From Roseivirga sp. UBA6061 (GTDB taxonomy: Bacteria > Bacteroidota > Bacteroidia > Cytophagales > Cyclobacteriaceae): a stretch of 26,303 bases of DNA. The stretch is taken from positions 1-26,303 of the forward strand of contig DIYF01000148.1 of assembly GCA_002427745.1 (NCBI GenBank). Reading direction: 5' to 3'. Every line of letters starts with the position of its first letter. The first letter of the stretch is position 1. The position numbers and the translations under genes are program-made. This document shows, piece after piece, positions 24,755-26,303 of the stretch. The notes beneath the pieces are model-generated. The model had not been told where the DNA came from and searched no databases. It worked only from the letters and a program-made list of their open reading frames with translations.

Positions 24755-26218
24755 CTAATTGTAATTCTCTGCAAGTATTTTGGCCGAAAGCAGGCAGAGA
24801 GGAATACCCCCACCCGGATGCACGCTGCCACCGCAGAAGTACAGGTTTTTAATATTCTTTGAGAAGTTGGCATGTCTTAAAAAAGCCGCGTATTTGCTGT
24901 TGGAGCTGTTACCGTACAAGGCTCCCTGAGTAGAGGAGGTTCTCAGCTCAATAGTGCGAGGGTCCAATATGTCCTCCACCTCAATCAATGGCTCAATGTC
25001 AGTATTCAGCTGCTTTGAGAGTTTTCTCAGAATATTTTGTCTTGCTTCGGTTATCAATGTGTCCCAGTCCTGCCCCTGGTTATTTGGCACGTTGATCATG
25101 GTAAACCAGTTAGAGCATCCTTCAGGTGCATCGTCAGGTTTTTGGGTGGATGTGATGTTTACATATACCGTGGGGTCAGAGTGTATAGTCCCTCGCTGGA
25201 AGATGTGCTCAAATTCTCCTTTATAGTCTTCAGAAAAGAAGATGTTATGCAAATCTAATTGAGAAAATACCTTTTTGATTCCCCAGTAGAAGATGAGGGC
25301 AGAGCTTGATTTGGGTTGCTTCAGGAGTCTTGTTGGCTGAGACTGCCCCTTGAGCAAATGCTTATAGGTAGCCACTACATCCATATTGCTGACCACTCTG
25401 TCTGATTTGTGAAAACCCATGCTGGTGTTCACCCCTTTGGCTTTGCCATCATGTACGACAATTCCTTTCACTTTGGTACCAAATTGAAATTTGACACCCA
25501 CTTTCTTCGCCAGTTTATAAAGGCTCATGGTAATATCGTGCATGCCATGGGTAGGGAAGTAAGCCCCCTTGTCAAACTCCAGGTGTGGTATAATATTAAG
25601 TGTACCGGGTGTCTGATATGGATCAGAGCCATTGTAGGTAGCATATCGATCGAAAAGCTGTACCACCTTGGGGTTATCAAAACGCTTTGTATTTACCTGA
25701 TGCATGGTTTTACCAAAATCAAATTTGGAAAGCCGGGAATAGGCCTTCATGGCCTGTCCATTGAGCCAGGTAGCTCGCTTATGCAGTGTTTTGTGCATAA
25801 ACAGCGGAGCCAGGTTTTCATATAGAAAAGAACTCTTTCTGAGAGCCTTGTGAATGTTTGCCTCCGGCTCCCCGGTTTTTGCATGAACCTCTTTGGTAAA
25901 CTTTTCCTGGTCGGCATAGGCCTTAATAAAGGTACCGTCAGGATAGAAATAGTGGCAGGTAGTATCTAATTGTTTGTAGGTGAAGTAGTCTTCTGTCTTT
26001 ACTTTACAGAGTTTGAAAAGGTCTTCAACTTCCTCCGGAAGTGTAAAGAGTGACGGACCGGCATCGAAGCGATAACCCTTCAGGTGTATTTCGGTAAGCT
26101 TCCCCCCCGGATATTTATTGGCCTCCAAAACAGTAACAATTTGTCTTTTTTTGGCCAGACGAATAGCGGTTGCGATGCCGGCTATACCAGCACCGATAAC
26201 AATGACAGATTTCCCCAT
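24755..26218 (-). CDS. crtD: CrtD-like carotenoid desaturase (1-hydroxycarotenoid 3,4-desaturase)
   Basis: A 487-aa FAD-dependent enzyme of the phytoene-desaturase family. The N-terminal Rossmann motif is GAGIAG (9-14), followed by Glu32 at the end of the second strand and PGGKLTE. The C-terminal FAD motif is LYFCGGSVHPGGGIPLCLLS, split as LYFCGGSVHPGGG and IPLCLLS (about 456-475). The KLTE variant, FDAGPSLFT and YNGSDPYQTPGTLNIIPHLE-type segment are those of Bacteroidota CrtD, not CrtI, which has GGRA and GPSWYWMP. The expected reaction is C-3,4 desaturation of a hydroxylated end group, as in the flexixanthin, saproxanthin or myxol pathways. Other carotenoid genes are not in the window but could lie beyond its right edge, since this gene reads leftward from there. 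Confidence 0.85.
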   Translation of the reverse strand: MGKSVIVIGAGIAGIATAIRLAKKRQIVTVLEANKYPGGKLTEIHLKGYRFDAGPSLFTLPEEVEDLFKLCKVKTEDYFTYKQLDTTCHYFYPDGTFIKAYADQEKFTKEVHAKTGEPEANIHKALRKSSFLYENLAPLFMHKTLHKRATWLNGQAMKAYSRLSKFDFGKTMHQVNTKRFDNPKVVQLFDRYATYNGSDPYQTPGTLNIIPHLEFDKGAYFPTHGMHDITMSLYKLAKKVGVKFQFGTKVKGIVVHDGKAKGVNTSMGFHKSDRVVSNMDVVATYKHLLKGQSQPTRLLKQPKSSSALIFYWGIKKVFSQLDLHNIFFSEDYKGEFEHIFQRGTIHSDPTVYVNITSTQKPDDAPEGCSNWFTMINVPNNQGQDWDTLITEARQNILRKLSKQLNTDIEPLIEVEDILDPRTIELRTSSTQGALYGNSSNSKYAAFLRHANFSKNIKNLYFCGGSVHPGGGIPLCLLSAKILAENYN

Positions 26219-26241
26219 TAGGTAGTGAATAGAAAGTGCTA

Positions 26242-26303
26242 TTAGCAGCCGTGGGTTGAGGGGTGCATCGGAACGTGCTGAGTAGCGATTTCAATATGAT
26301 TTA
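26242..26303 (-). CDS. Possible C-terminal end of an upstream gene (partial)
   Basis: On the minus strand one frame is open from the window edge for 19 codons and ends QHVPMHPSTHGC-stop, 23 bp before the crtD start codon. The spacing and strand fit an upstream operon partner. The stretch is too short for family assignment and could be chance. Confidence 0.3.
   Translation of the reverse strand, partial: NHIEIATQHVPMHPSTHGC

Noticed and set aside
24740..24760. aattag/ctaatt inverted repeat between the convergent DASS and crtD genes, considered as a two-way terminator
   Set aside because: The stem is only 6 AT-rich base pairs and no T-tract follows on either side.
1..26303. tRNA, rRNA, insertion sequences, prophage or attachment sites
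   Set aside because: No cloverleaf-like segment, transposase or integrase motif, or matching terminal inverted or direct repeats were seen on reading either strand; no covariance-model search could be run.

Overview
The window reads as chromosome from a Bacteroidota bacterium, most likely a marine Cytophagales-type organism, although the genus cannot be named from sequence alone. The signs are a type IX secretion (T9SS) C-terminal sorting domain, a GLPGLI-family protein beside a large outer-membrane barrel with a carboxypeptidase-regulatory-like domain, TAnnTTTG-type -7 elements, weak Shine-Dalgarno signals, and a flavobacterial-type carotenoid 3,4-desaturase. No tRNA, rRNA, CRISPR array, transposase or prophage gene was seen, and no gene-free stretch exceeds about 260 bases.

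Layout. (1) 1-9243 (+) is the 3' part of a giant secreted adhesin that is cut by the window edge. It holds eleven exact 285-bp repeats (plus the tail of a twelfth), SwmB-like domains, four Calx-beta domains, three cadherin repeats, two tandem 918-bp Ig-like blocks, a further cadherin-like domain, and a T9SS sorting domain. A small lipoprotein gene follows after 12 bp, then a cluster of hairpins ending in a strong terminator at 9811-9840. (2) 9908-12375 is an unusual signalling island. A Crp/Fnr-family regulator overlaps a DUF427 gene on the minus strand. Divergent from it is a stand-alone Pycsar-effector-like membrane protein (PycTM/DUF5706) with no cyclase in view. Two small paralogous acidic helical proteins flank the set. 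(3) 12608-18558 is a cell-envelope regulon. A histidine kinase and OmpR-type response regulator (RprX/RprY-like) are divergent from a GLPGLI protein plus outer-membrane barrel operon. The shared promoter carries three GTTAAC boxes at exact 10-bp spacing. (4) 18585-19883 holds a DUF1801 protein and a pirin. (5) 19900-23010 (-) encodes an exported TPR-CHAT protein with an intact His/Cys dyad and a C-terminal membrane anchor. (6) 23260-24741 (+) is a DASS/SLC13 transporter. (7) 24755-26218 (-) is a CrtD-like carotenoid desaturase, preceded by the possible tail of another gene at the window edge.

How the parts fit together: the adhesin and lipoprotein look like one surface-structure operon. The two-component system very probably controls its own expression and that of the GLPGLI/barrel operon through the phased GTTAAC boxes. 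The Crp-like regulator probably controls the PycTM-like gene across their shared intergenic region. That second island is the best candidate here for an undescribed system, because a cyclic-nucleotide-effector fold sits beside a cyclic-nucleotide-sensor-fold regulator without any nucleotide cyclase. Family assignments come from recognised motifs and not from database searches.
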